A stretch of DNA of 64,000 nt, from contig NZ_BDDQ01000030.1 of the NCBI RefSeq assembly GCF_002003465.1, positions 1-64,000 of the forward strand, read 5' to 3'. The translations under genes and the position numbers were made by a program. This document shows positions 7,440 to 16,192 of this stretch, in pieces. Each line of letters begins with the position of its first letter. The first letter of the stretch is position 1. The stretch comes from Caenibacillus caldisaponilyticus. Its GTDB lineage: Bacteria; Bacillota; Bacilli; Bacillales; Sporolactobacillaceae. A model generated the notes under the pieces. It worked only from the letters and a program-made list of their open reading frames with translations, ran no database searches and was not told the origin of the DNA.

Positions 7440-8644
7440 CGGTCGAGCAGCTTTGGCGGGCGCGCTGTGGCCATTTTTGGAAGATCGCCGTGCGCTATTT
7501 GCGGCTTCTCGCCAACAGCGGCTTTATGTTTTCCCTCTACATTTTCATTGTCGCCGGCGGGGTGTACTACCAAAGATGGGTGAAGGGCTTGAGCGACGCG
7601 TTTCCGGCGGAATGGCTGTTGACCGCCGCTTTTTCCATCCTCATCGCCCGCACGCCGATCCGCACCTTTATTCAACCGGCGGATCTCGTCTTTTTGTTGC
7701 CGCTTGAACGTGAAATGACCCGTTATTTTAAACGGGCCGTTCTTTACAGCGCGCTCGTTCAATCCATCGCGATATTGTTCGCTTGGGCGATCGCCATGCC
7801 GCTTTTCCTGCAGACGGTCGATCGACGCCCGGCGGTGTATGCGGTCGTTTTGTTTTTGCTTTTTATGGTCAAGGCGTGGAACTTGGATGCCGCCTGGCGG
7901 GAGCATTATGTAACGGAAAGCCTGCCGTACAAAGGATTGCGCGTGGCGGTGACGGCGGCGTTCATCGGGTTTTTGCTTTTTAAAGCGCCGTGGTGGACGC
8001 TATGTCTCATCTTTTTGATCATGGTCGCCCTGTCGGTTTTCGTGTACCATCCCTTATCCAAAAAACATCTGTTGAAATGGGAAGTGCTCTTGGAAAACGA
8101 AAATAGGCAACTCGCCCGCTTTTTCCGGTTCGCCAATCTGATCACGGACGTCCCGGCCCTCAGAAACCGCGTCAAACCGCGGCGGTTGCTGTCGATGTGG
8201 ACGGACGTTTTCCCGTTCGGACAAGCCTCGGTATTCCGCCTGTTTTATGCCAAGACGTTCGTCCGTCTGGGGGATTATTTCGGGATTTGGTTCCGATTGA
8301 CGGCGGTCGGGGCCATCCTCATTCTTTTGTTGCCGGACGGGTGGCCGCAGCTTGTCGTCGCGTTCATGGCGGTGTATTTGACCGCTGTTCAGCTCCTTCC
8401 CATGTGGCGGAACGGATGGGAAGACGGGCCGGCGCTTTGGTTTCCGACGGCCCCCGTCCTCCGTCTCCGCGGATTTTTAACCGTTCTTTCGCTCATTCTC
8501 GTCGCCCAGTCGGTCATTTTGAGCGCGGCCGTCGCCGTCGGCCGGAATGGGGAAGCGGCCGGATGGGCTTTATTGATCTGCGTGGGGTTCTCCGCTGCCT
8601 TCACATACGGCTATGCGGCAAGAAAGCTTGGAACCGCCGGATAA
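7433..8644 (+). CDS. ecsB: ABC transporter permease EcsB
   Basis: 403 residues, close to the 408 of B. subtilis EcsB. Multiple hydrophobic segments (about 30-50, 60-80, 110-150, 170-210, 295-330, 350-400) make a membrane permease that pairs with EcsA. The GTG start lies inside the last codons of ecsA, so translation is coupled. The family's substrate is not settled; genetic work links it to protein secretion and to site-2 protease function. The plus-strand run ends here and the next gene faces the other way. Confidence 0.9.
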   Translation: MVTVEQLWRARCGHFWKIAVRYLRLLANSGFMFSLYIFIVAGGVYYQRWVKGLSDAFPAEWLLTAAFSILIARTPIRTFIQPADLVFLLPLEREMTRYFKRAVLYSALVQSIAILFAWAIAMPLFLQTVDRRPAVYAVVLFLLFMVKAWNLDAAWREHYVTESLPYKGLRVAVTAAFIGFLLFKAPWWTLCLIFLIMVALSVFVYHPLSKKHLLKWEVLLENENRQLARFFRFANLITDVPALRNRVKPRRLLSMWTDVFPFGQASVFRLFYAKTFVRLGDYFGIWFRLTAVGAILILLLPDGWPQLVVAFMAVYLTAVQLLPMWRNGWEDGPALWFPTAPVLRLRGFLTVLSLILVAQSVILSAAVAVGRNGEAAGWALLICVGFSAAFTYGYAARKLGTAG

Positions 8645-8692
8645 AGGCGTGAAAAAAGATTAATATATCCGCTCCGGCGCTCGTCGGACCGT

Positions 8693-10090
8693 TCACAAGA
8701 TTAACATCGCCGCAATCGTCGTCACGATGAGCCCGGTGATGACGGGGACGAGATTGCGGCGCGCAAGGGTGAACGCATCGACATTACAAATGGCGGCGGC
8801 CGGAATTAACGCCCAGGGAATGAGCGTCCCGCCGCCGACCCAAATCGCGGCGATTTGCCCCAAGGCGGTCAAGGTGGCCGCGCCCGCTCCGATCGCCGCG
8901 CTGAAAAGATGGGCGATGGAACCGGCCAAGGATATGCCCGAGAAACCGGATCCGTCCAGTCCGGTGATGGCGCCCGCAGCGGTGAGCGTGACGGCGGCGA
9001 CTTCCTTGTTCACCGGCACCGCATGGGCGAGCGCGTTGCCGAGATCGTTGACGATGCCTTGGGAACCGGCGGGAAGGTGGTTTCCGAACACCGATTGAAA
9101 GCCGGCGTCCCCCATATAGAAAAACGCGGCGATCGGAATGACCGGCCCGAATACTTTAAAGCCAAACTGAAAACCTTTTATCAAATACGCGGTGATTTTT
9201 TCAAGACCGTCCTGTTGGTGAGCGGCAAGGGAAATCGCGGCTAATATAAATAAAACCGTGCCGCCGATCAGTGCGGTGGCGTCCCCGCCTTGGAGATGAA
9301 AAGCGAACATGCTGATGACATCGAGGATGAGCAAGACAGGAATGAGGACGGCAAAAACGGTTTTCGCTTGATCGGACAAGGCATTTGGTCGCTCTTGGCC
9401 GTGGGTTTCCAACGCGGCCAACTCTTTTTGCGTCACCTTTAACGCGCCGCTTTTCATGTCCCGTCGCAAAAACCAAAACGCGGTTGCAGTGGTGACCGCT
9501 CCCATGATGATGACGAGCGGCACGCTTGCCGCCATGACGGAAGAGACGGGGAGCCCGGCGGCGTCGGCCGTGAGTTTCGGTGCGCCCTGGATGATATAAT
9601 CGCCGGATAATGCGATCCCGTGGCCGAACAAGTTCATCGCCATCGCCACGCCCAAGGCGGGCAGACCGGCGCGTAAGGCGACGGGCAGGAGGACGACGCC
9701 GATTAAGGCCGTTGCCGGGGAAGGCCAGAAAAACCATGAGATCACCATCATGATGAGGCCGACGCTCCAGAAAGCGAGAGCCGGGGTTTTGATCCATCGG
9801 CCAAAAGGGCAGATCATCCGATCGCTGATCTCGGTTTCGGTCATGATGTCGCTCAATGCGACGATGACGGAGATGACGAGGATGGTGCCGAGCAATTGAC
9901 CAATGGCGTAAATCAAACTATTGAAGACGCTCGTAACGGCGACGACGATCGACGAGGTGGCGACCAAGCCGAGGAGAAAGACGCCGATGAGGCAGACGAG
10001 AGACGTATCGCGCCGCATGATCATAGCCGCAATGATGATGAACATAAAAAAGAGGTACACCCAGTGAATGAGCGTCAACTCCACTCCCAT
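8693..10090 (-). CDS. yhfA: YhfA-like ion-transporter superfamily membrane protein
   Basis: 465 residues from ATG 10090, preceded by GGGGGC seven bases upstream (a TTG at 10096 is the alternative). It has about twelve hydrophobic segments with short polar loops, a WFFWPSPAT stretch (about 120-128) and a repeated Gly-rich half (about 330-400, TAAGAITGLDGSGFSG) typical of the ion-transporter superfamily (Gnt/Dcu/CitM-like). The position after ecsAB matches yhfA of B. subtilis, and the length is close, so the symbol rests on synteny and size. The substrate is unknown; an organic acid or cation exchange is the usual guess. Confidence 0.6.
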   Translation of the reverse strand: MGVELTLIHWVYLFFMFIIIAAMIMRRDTSLVCLIGVFLLGLVATSSIVVAVTSVFNSLIYAIGQLLGTILVISVIVALSDIMTETEISDRMICPFGRWIKTPALAFWSVGLIMMVISWFFWPSPATALIGVVLLPVALRAGLPALGVAMAMNLFGHGIALSGDYIIQGAPKLTADAAGLPVSSVMAASVPLVIIMGAVTTATAFWFLRRDMKSGALKVTQKELAALETHGQERPNALSDQAKTVFAVLIPVLLILDVISMFAFHLQGGDATALIGGTVLFILAAISLAAHQQDGLEKITAYLIKGFQFGFKVFGPVIPIAAFFYMGDAGFQSVFGNHLPAGSQGIVNDLGNALAHAVPVNKEVAAVTLTAAGAITGLDGSGFSGISLAGSIAHLFSAAIGAGAATLTALGQIAAIWVGGGTLIPWALIPAAAICNVDAFTLARRNLVPVITGLIVTTIAAMLIL

Positions 10091-10132
10091 AGACAAGCCC
10101 CCTAGCCATTCATGTATTCATAGGGTATGACA

Positions 10133-10225
10133 GGCGCCCACGCGATGTGCCATATTTTTTCCGGCAGTGGCACCGCTGCTTCGCTTTCGCCGCTAAGAGG
10201 CTGCGCGTGAAGGCAAGCGGGCGCC
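10133..10225. other. Nested inverted repeats in the yhfA-liaF gap, possible structured RNA
   Basis: GGCGCCC (10133-10139) pairs with GGGCGCC (10219-10225). Inside this, ACGCG (10140-10144) pairs with CGCGT (10204-10208), and GTGCCA (10147-10152) with TGGCAC (10168-10173). No riboswitch consensus I know fits. It could be the 5' leader of the minus-strand yhfA-like gene or of the plus-strand lia operon. The rest of the interval to 10521 has two copies of CGGAGGTAAAAA (10250-10261 and 10315-10326) and a TATAAT-like box near 10343. Confidence 0.3.
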
Positions 10226-10521
10226 GGGTTTCGCCTGCCGCTCATTTTGCGGAGGTAAAAATGGTCCTTTCCTTCAGAACCGCTTTGGATTGAACGGCGA
10301 ATTCAGACTTGGGACGGAGGTAAAAACCGCCGCCGGGTCATTTATAATGTCGGGTAAGGCGATTATATTGGTAGTGAAAAGAAGAGGTTGGAACCCGAGG
10401 CGAGGAGACCAGACGCGAAGGGATAAGGCATGGAATGTGGAAGTCTCGCGCAATAAACCGCGGGGAGAAGGCCAATCCGGTCAAAGCTTCCAAGGATGAC
10501 AGAGATTTTGAGGGGATAGCG

Positions 10522-11352
10522 ATGAGAAGACATATATCATTTGGGAATTTATTCATAGCGTCCATTTTCATTCTGATCGGCGCCTGGCTGCTTTTGTCCA
10601 ATATGGGCCTGATTGATACAAGCCTCGGTGCGCTTCTCGATATTTTTCTCGCCGCCGCCATTTTTGTTTACGGGCTATGGTCGATCTTTGTCCCGTTGCT
10701 TAGAAGGCGGCGGCCGCACTGGTTTGCGGGCGTGTTCGGCACGGCCTACGGCGGTTTGTTATTGGCCGATTATTTTCACTGGCTCTCGTTTCGTTGGTCG
10801 GATTTTTGGAAGCTGTGGCCGCTCTTGTTCGTCTATATCGGCTTGGAAATGATCAGCGGCAGCGTCAGGACGGCCCACGGGGGCTATGAAAGAAAGCGGC
10901 GCCGCCGGGAGGGCCGCGGGTCGACCGCCGTGTACGACGAAGGATATCGTGAATATAAGGCTTCTAATCGGCACGGGACGGGCACATCGGTTTTCAATTT
11001 TGTCAAAGAATACCGGTTCAATGAACCGAATTGGCCGGTGGAACCAATGGCGCATTGGTCGATGGTCGGCGAATACGAGATGGACTTCACCCAGGCGTTC
11101 ATCCCGGATCGGGAAACGGCAATCCGGCTTTCCGGTTGGGTCGGCGACATCGATATCATCATCCCGGAAGACGTCGCCTTCCAAGTGAGAGGCGAGGCGA
11201 GCATCTTGAACGCCAAGATCGACGATCGGGTTCAAGACGGCGTCGGCGGCAGAGATATTTTTTATCAAACGCCGGATTTTGAGCAGGCGACGCGCCGCCT
11301 CATTTTCGACCTGGATTTTAAAATCTTGGATCTTCGCATCGACCGGATTTAG
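10522..11352 (+). CDS. liaF: LiaF-type membrane inhibitor of the LiaSR system
   Basis: 276 residues from ATG 10522, chosen for GAGGGGA just upstream; the frame is open back to 10435 but without family features. Several N-terminal membrane segments (about 8-95) are followed by a basic linker (RKRRRRE) and a C-terminal soluble domain (about 170-276) of the LiaF/DUF2154 type. LiaF holds the kinase LiaS off until lipid II-active agents damage the envelope. It is first in a liaF-liaS-liaR operon, with 13 bases before liaS. liaI, liaH and liaG do not precede it. Confidence 0.85.
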   Translation: MRRHISFGNLFIASIFILIGAWLLLSNMGLIDTSLGALLDIFLAAAIFVYGLWSIFVPLLRRRRPHWFAGVFGTAYGGLLLADYFHWLSFRWSDFWKLWPLLFVYIGLEMISGSVRTAHGGYERKRRRREGRGSTAVYDEGYREYKASNRHGTGTSVFNFVKEYRFNEPNWPVEPMAHWSMVGEYEMDFTQAFIPDRETAIRLSGWVGDIDIIIPEDVAFQVRGEASILNAKIDDRVQDGVGGRDIFYQTPDFEQATRRLIFDLDFKILDLRIDRI

Positions 11353-11365
11353 GGGGGCAGGCGGG

Positions 11366-12391
11366 ATGCTCAAGTCATTTCATGCTTTTAAGAAGCAGGC
11401 GGCGATCGCCTTGCTTTCCGCCGCGGGAGTCTTCATTGCCCTCGAAGGGATCGCCTCCGCCGAAGGCAGGCGCGTCACGGGCGAAGTCGCCGCCGCGTCG
11501 GGCATCGTTTTCATCGTCGTTTTTGTCCTGGGGCTTTATCTCACGTTTAAAGAACGCTGGGCATTCAAGCAGCATCTGGACGACATTACTGCTTTTATCA
11601 CCGTGCTGTCCAACGGCAAATTATCCGACCGCATGGAAATTCAAGAGCCTGGAGAACTCGCTTCCATCGGCCGGGCGCTCAACCGCCTCGCCGACCGCTT
11701 CGAGAATCAAGTCCAATCGCTGCAAAAACTGGCCGACGAAAAGGCGGAACTCGCCGAACAAGCGAAAGCGGCGGCGGCCATCGAGGAGCGTCAACGGCTG
11801 GCGCGCGATCTGCACGATGCGGTCAGCCAACAGTTGTTCGCCTTGAACATGCTCGCTTCGGCGGCAAAAAAGACGATCGACAAAAATCCGGAGGCCGCGA
11901 AGCGCCAAATCGAAGAAATCGCCGATATCGCTTTGAAAGCGCAAGGGGAAATGCGGGCGCTTCTCCTTCATCTCCGCCCGGTTCATCTGTCGGGAGATTC
12001 TTTGCAAGAAGGGATGGAAAAACTCATCGATGAACTGGCGCGGAAGACAAACATCCGGTTTGAAACGGACATTCAACCGATCGAAGGCCTTTCAAAAGGC
12101 GTCGAAGACCATCTTTTCCGGCTGCTGCAGGAAAGTCTGTCGAATGCGCTGCGCCATTCCGGCGCGACGGTGATTAAGCTCGAACTCCGGCAAACGAGCC
12201 AAGCCGTCGTCTTAAAGGTGCATGACAATGGAAAAGGGTTCGACGTCACGGAAGAGAAGAAGGCGTCTTATGGGTTGAAAACGATGCGGGAGCGTTGCGA
12301 GGAACTGGGCGGCCAGTTGACGGTGACGTCGCGCCTGGGCGAAGGCACTTTTGTTGACGTCCGGATACCGATAGGGGGGAATCGCTTATGA
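11366..12391 (+). CDS. liaS: LiaS-type sensor histidine kinase
   Basis: 341 residues from ATG 11366, after AGGGGGGCAGGCGGG. Two membrane segments (about 12-30 and 43-63) flank a short extracellular loop, as in intramembrane-sensing kinases. A HAMP-like helix and coiled coil (about 75-150) lead to the HisKA_3 box ARDLHDAVSQQLF (phospho-His near 156) and an HATPase domain with LLQESLSNALRH, DNGKGFD and YGLKTMRER. It responds to cell-wall stress under LiaF control. The stop overlaps the liaR start (ATGA), so the two are coupled. Confidence 0.9.
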   Translation: MLKSFHAFKKQAAIALLSAAGVFIALEGIASAEGRRVTGEVAAASGIVFIVVFVLGLYLTFKERWAFKQHLDDITAFITVLSNGKLSDRMEIQEPGELASIGRALNRLADRFENQVQSLQKLADEKAELAEQAKAAAAIEERQRLARDLHDAVSQQLFALNMLASAAKKTIDKNPEAAKRQIEEIADIALKAQGEMRALLLHLRPVHLSGDSLQEGMEKLIDELARKTNIRFETDIQPIEGLSKGVEDHLFRLLQESLSNALRHSGATVIKLELRQTSQAVVLKVHDNGKGFDVTEEKKASYGLKTMRERCEELGGQLTVTSRLGEGTFVDVRIPIGGNRL

Positions 12392-13020
12392 CCGAACCGA
12401 TTAAAGTGCTGATCGTCGATGATCACGACATGGTGCGCCGCGGCTTGCGCGCGTATTTGGAAATCGAAGACGATATAGAAATCGTCGGCGAGGCGTCCGA
12501 TGGCGACGAAGTGTTGGAACGCGTTGAAGCCTTGCGCCCTGACGTCATCCTCATGGATTTGATCATGGAGAGGGTGGACGGCATCGAAGCGACCAAGCAA
12601 GTGCTCGCGCAACACCCGGAATGCCGGGTGATCGTCTTAACGAGCTTTTATGATGACGAAAAAGTTTTTCCGGCGCTTGAGGCGGGGGCAACCAGTTATT
12701 TGTTGAAGACAGCTTCGGCGGAGGAGATCGTCGAAGCGATCCGCAAAGCGGTGCGCGGGGATTCCGTCATCGACGCCAAAGTCGCCGGAAAAATGCTCCA
12801 CCGCTTTCGCGATGCGCGCCCGAAACATGAACAGTTGACGAGCCGGGAGCGCGAGGTGTTGATTCTCATCGCCAAGGGGAAGTCGAACGCCGAAATCGCC
12901 GAAGAACTCTACATCGGCATCAAGACGGTGAAAACCCACGTCAGCAACATTTTGAGCAAGCTGGGAGTGAGCGACCGCACCCAAGCGGCGATATACGCCC
13001 ACGAGCATCATTTAGTTTAA
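12388..13020 (+). CDS. liaR: LiaR-type response regulator (NarL/FixJ family)
   Basis: 210 residues. The receiver domain shows VDDHD (about 9-13), the phosphoacceptor in ILMDLIMERVDG (Asp near 54) and the Lys of SYLLKTAS. The C-terminal LuxR-type helix-turn-helix is LTSREREVL...AEIAEELYIGIKTV...SNILSKL (about 148-203). It is the output of LiaFS and would switch on envelope-stress genes. The usual targets liaIH are not in the window; the nearest candidate is the DUF4097 gene at 14576, beyond a broken MFS gene. Confidence 0.9.
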   Translation: MTEPIKVLIVDDHDMVRRGLRAYLEIEDDIEIVGEASDGDEVLERVEALRPDVILMDLIMERVDGIEATKQVLAQHPECRVIVLTSFYDDEKVFPALEAGATSYLLKTASAEEIVEAIRKAVRGDSVIDAKVAGKMLHRFRDARPKHEQLTSREREVLILIAKGKSNAEIAEELYIGIKTVKTHVSNILSKLGVSDRTQAAIYAHEHHLV

Positions 13021-13211
13021 CCGTGTCGTGATGAAGGCGATGGTTATGGCGGCAAGGTTGGTTGCGTTTTCCGGGCTCTATTTTGATCAAGTGGATATCT
13101 CTGCTAGATTTCCAGTCCGCCGTTTGGGGAGCGGATCCGTGATTCAACTAATAGAGAGAATCGGCATTAAACAAACCCCTTAATGATTAATTCCATGTAG
13201 GGGGCTCCCGC

Positions 13212-14468
13212 ATGCGAAGGATCTCCGTGCCTCATCGAAATTTTTGGTGCTTTTTTTCAGGTTATTTAGCTTCCGAAATCGATCTTTTATTTATCCGTTT
13301 TTTGGTGGGTGGAACATCAAACGCAAAATCCCCAGTTAGTGGCATGGTTGGGCTTGGCGATCACGGTTCCGCAGCTGTTTTCATTTATTACCGGTGCGGT
13401 ATCGGATGTCTACAACAGAAAACATGTCATGATGACAGCCGACTTTTTATCGATGCTCATTTGTTATAAGCATGACGACCTTTACTTTAAAACGATCGGT
13501 TTTTCCTATCTCTTTATATTCTTTTCCTTTATTAAACCTGTGCGACAAAATTTTTTACCGTGTTCAAGAGCTTTTCTTCCGGATATGACTTCCACAAAAT
13601 TTCTTAACTTGGGCAACAGCTTGTTTACGATGGCTACCCAACTATAAACGATCATCGGGGCGACCATTGGTGCCGTTTTGTTAAATAAATTAAACATCGT
13701 GGTGTTTTTCCTTTTTAACGCCGCAACGTTTCTATTTTCCTTTTTAATGGCTGCTTTGATCCGCAATGACCATGGTCATCCGGCGCATGCGGGAGCTAAA
13801 GGGAGACTCGCTGAAAAACTTTTTAAGCTTTTAACAAAAAACACGTCATGATTTTCGTTTCAAACGTAAAAGGCGGTTTTTCCTTGTTTAAGAAATATAA
13901 ACTCCTTAGGTACATGATACCCGGCGTGTTTTTCACCAATATTTTTTTCGTCACTTTCAATTATTTAACTCCGGTTTGGTCGCAACAAATTTTGAGAAAA
14001 GGCGCCGAAGGCTACAGCCTGATGGAATTGGGATTGGCTACCGGTTTTTTCATCGGCGCGTTCATGGCTGCCGTGCTGTCAAAGAGAGTGTCTGCAAAAT
14101 ATGGGCAAATGTTGGCGTTTTTAATAGAGGGGCTGCTGATGTTTTTTCCGGCATTTAAAAACCTATACTATGAAGTCATTGTTTTGCTTTCCGTAGGCAT
14201 TGGCTTCGGCATGTCCAATACCTTCGGGGCAACGATGATTCAAGAAATGATTCCGAAAGATTATCGGGGGAGAGCTTTTGGCGTGCTTATGACCGCTCTC
14301 GGTGGCGTGGCCCCCATCGGAACATTTATATCGGGAATTCTAGCCGGCATTTTGGGACTCATCGGTGTGTTTGGGATATCCGGAATCGGCGTGGCGATCG
14401 GGGCGGTCATTTTGGCCGCTGTTTTCGCCAAGATTCCGGATATGGAAAGGGCGAAAGCAGTGGTATGA
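13212..14468 (+). pseudogene. Major facilitator transporter, broken by frameshifts and a stop
   Basis: The pieces read in order as one MFS drug-efflux-like protein. The N-terminus (ATG 13212, after GGGGG) is in frame 0 up to about 13305. Then MEHQTQNPQLVAWLG onward is in frame 1, with an in-frame TAA at 13645-13647, after which the same frame continues (IIGATIGAVLL...) to about 13850. The C-terminal half (13848-14468) is back in frame 0, with typical helices and IQEMIPKDYRGRAFG. That makes two frameshifts and one nonsense codon. The stretch is visibly more AT-rich than its neighbours, suggesting acquired DNA now decaying. Confidence 0.88.
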
Positions 14469-14575
14469 AAGATGTGTGTAAAAAAGCGATTGGAACCGTT
14501 CTGATCATATCTTCGCATGATGGAAAAATAGGGTTTGAAACTAGAATAGACACCTGATAAGGAAGCGATGGCAAT

Positions 14576-15658
14576 ATGAGTCTCGCACGAGCGATCATCA
14601 CGATCGTCCGGTCATTGACCGGCATGTTCAATGTAACGGAGATCCATGAAACAAAGCGATTTTCCGGCGAGGGGATCCGCCGCCTTCACATACGGACGCC
14701 GTTTGTCACGGTCCGCCTCGGATCCACAAAAGAAGGCGAAGGGACGGCGGCCTTGACGGGGGGAGTGTCAAGCCGCTATAAGGATGCCTTCGTTTTTGAT
14801 GTGCGGCGCAACGAGGATGCCCTGGAAATCAGTGTCGAGCGCACCGCCGCCAGATCCTTTTTCTTCGGATGGATGGTCAACCGTTTGACTTTAGACGTCC
14901 GTTTGCCGGATAACGTTTATGAATCCATTGCCCTTCATTCTTCGTCTGGAGACGTTTTTTTGGAGGATGTGGCGGCAGGAACCGTGACCGTCAAAACCTC
15001 AAGCGGAGATGTTCAAGCCCTTGACCTCCGTGCCAAGGATCGCTGTTTCATTCGGTCCAGCAGCGGGGATGTTCGAGCGACAAACATCGGAGCGAAACGG
15101 ATCGATATGGAGGCGACCAGCGGCGCCTTCCTGCTCAAAAACATCACAGCGGAGACGCTGACGGTTTCTGCGACGTCCGGCGGGATCAAAGCCTTCCGCA
15201 TTGCGGGGCATCATTTCCGGGCCGAAGCCTCGAGCGGCGACCTGCAAGCGACCGATGTCAGCGTTAAACGGTTTTCCGCACGCACGCGCAGCGGGGATAT
15301 GGAGCTGCACCATATCGTTGCGGACCGCGTTCAACTTTCGGCGTCTTCCGGCGAGATATCGGTTGCAAAAGTCTCCGGTGCGCTCGACATTGAGACGTCT
15401 TCCGGTGATATTCGGGTCCTCAGCGACGCTTTGACCGACGATTGCCGACTCCGCGCGACGAGCGGAGACATCGACGTCAAACTCGCCGATCCTTCCGATG
15501 TCATGCTCTTTTTCAGCAGTTCATCGGGACAGGGCCGTGTTCAAGTGCCCGCGATGGTGTTTCAGGAAAAAAGCGATCATATCATCCGCGGGATGACGGG
15601 GTCCGGCCGCTGTCGTTTGCATGCGCAGACCAGCTCCGGCAATTTCCGCCTGAGTTGA
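14576..15658 (+). CDS. DUF4097 putative adhesin, beta-solenoid repeat protein (LiaG-like)
   Basis: 360 residues. From about 121 to the end there are a dozen repeats built on [S/T]SG with mostly 19-20 residue spacing (SSSGDVF, TSSGDVQ, SSSGDVR, TSGAF, TSGGI, SSGDL, RSGDM, SSGEI, SSGDI, TSGDI, SSSGQG, SSGNF). This is the hallmark of the DUF4097 right-handed beta-solenoid. No signal peptide is clear; residues 94-101 are hydrophobic. In Bacillus, LiaG of the lia operon belongs to this family, and enterococcal LiaX does too, so a LiaFSR-linked envelope role is plausible though unproved. The start follows AAGGAAG. Confidence 0.75.
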   Translation: MSLARAIITIVRSLTGMFNVTEIHETKRFSGEGIRRLHIRTPFVTVRLGSTKEGEGTAALTGGVSSRYKDAFVFDVRRNEDALEISVERTAARSFFFGWMVNRLTLDVRLPDNVYESIALHSSSGDVFLEDVAAGTVTVKTSSGDVQALDLRAKDRCFIRSSSGDVRATNIGAKRIDMEATSGAFLLKNITAETLTVSATSGGIKAFRIAGHHFRAEASSGDLQATDVSVKRFSARTRSGDMELHHIVADRVQLSASSGEISVAKVSGALDIETSSGDIRVLSDALTDDCRLRATSGDIDVKLADPSDVMLFFSSSSGQGRVQVPAMVFQEKSDHIIRGMTGSGRCRLHAQTSSGNFRLS

Positions 15659-15690
15659 CAAGCTTCGCCTCATCGGGGCTCGGGCATGGA

Positions 15691-15726
15691 TTAATGCGCT
15701 GATTGCGCGCGCATTAAATTTTTCTT
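15691..15726 (+). terminator. Intrinsic terminator after the DUF4097 gene
   Basis: TTAATGCGC (15691-15699) pairs with GCGCATTAA (15709-15717), followed by ATTTTTCTT. It lies 33 bases after the stop codon. Confidence 0.75.
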
Positions 15727-16137
15727 GAAACGGTGTCGTGTTAAAATAGGAAAGGCACCGTCTTTTGGCGTTTGGATACGGCCGAATGACGAAAAGGTTG
15801 GAAACGCCGAAATCCTTTTTTTGTTTCGCCGCGCTTGCGTTCGGCTGCCGCTTCGGAATCGGTACACAGGCAAACAATGGCCGACGGACGTCGCGAACGT
15901 TCGGCTCACGCCCGGTTGCCGGCTTGCGCAAGCGCTTACCGACGGAAACGACGCTTTATGCGTTGCGGGAAGCCGGTTCCTTGCCATACGCAGGCGCCAT
16001 TGCGATCGAATACATAACTTTTCGGCAGTTTTTTTCCGAACCGCCTTCGATGATGGAAGTTTAGGTTAATGCTTGGCCCGCCATGCGAATTTGTAACAGA
16101 TTCGATAGAATTTCGGCGCGCACGCGGGTGTTACAAT
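15727..16137. other. Gap before hemE, no gene recognised
   Basis: Several overlapping short frames are open in this stretch, but none has both a Shine-Dalgarno and a recognisable product, and they contradict each other. A TACAAT box (16133-16138 region) could serve as the hemE -10, without a good -35. Confidence 0.4.
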
Positions 16138-16165
16138 ATGGAATAATAATTATGGAATAATAATT
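16138..16165 (+). repeat. Perfect 14-bp tandem repeat in the hemE leader
   Basis: ATGGAATAATAATT occurs twice back to back (16138-16151 and 16152-16165), 28 bases before the hemE start and AT-rich against a GC-rich background. It may be a simple slippage duplication or a regulatory element. Confidence 0.9.
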
Positions 16166-16192
16166 TTAGAAAAGAGAGAGGATGGCCGCGCA

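Noticed and set aside
15725-16069. Overlapping frames before hemE
   Set aside because: Three overlapping frames in the same place with no ribosome site that suits any, and no family resemblance.
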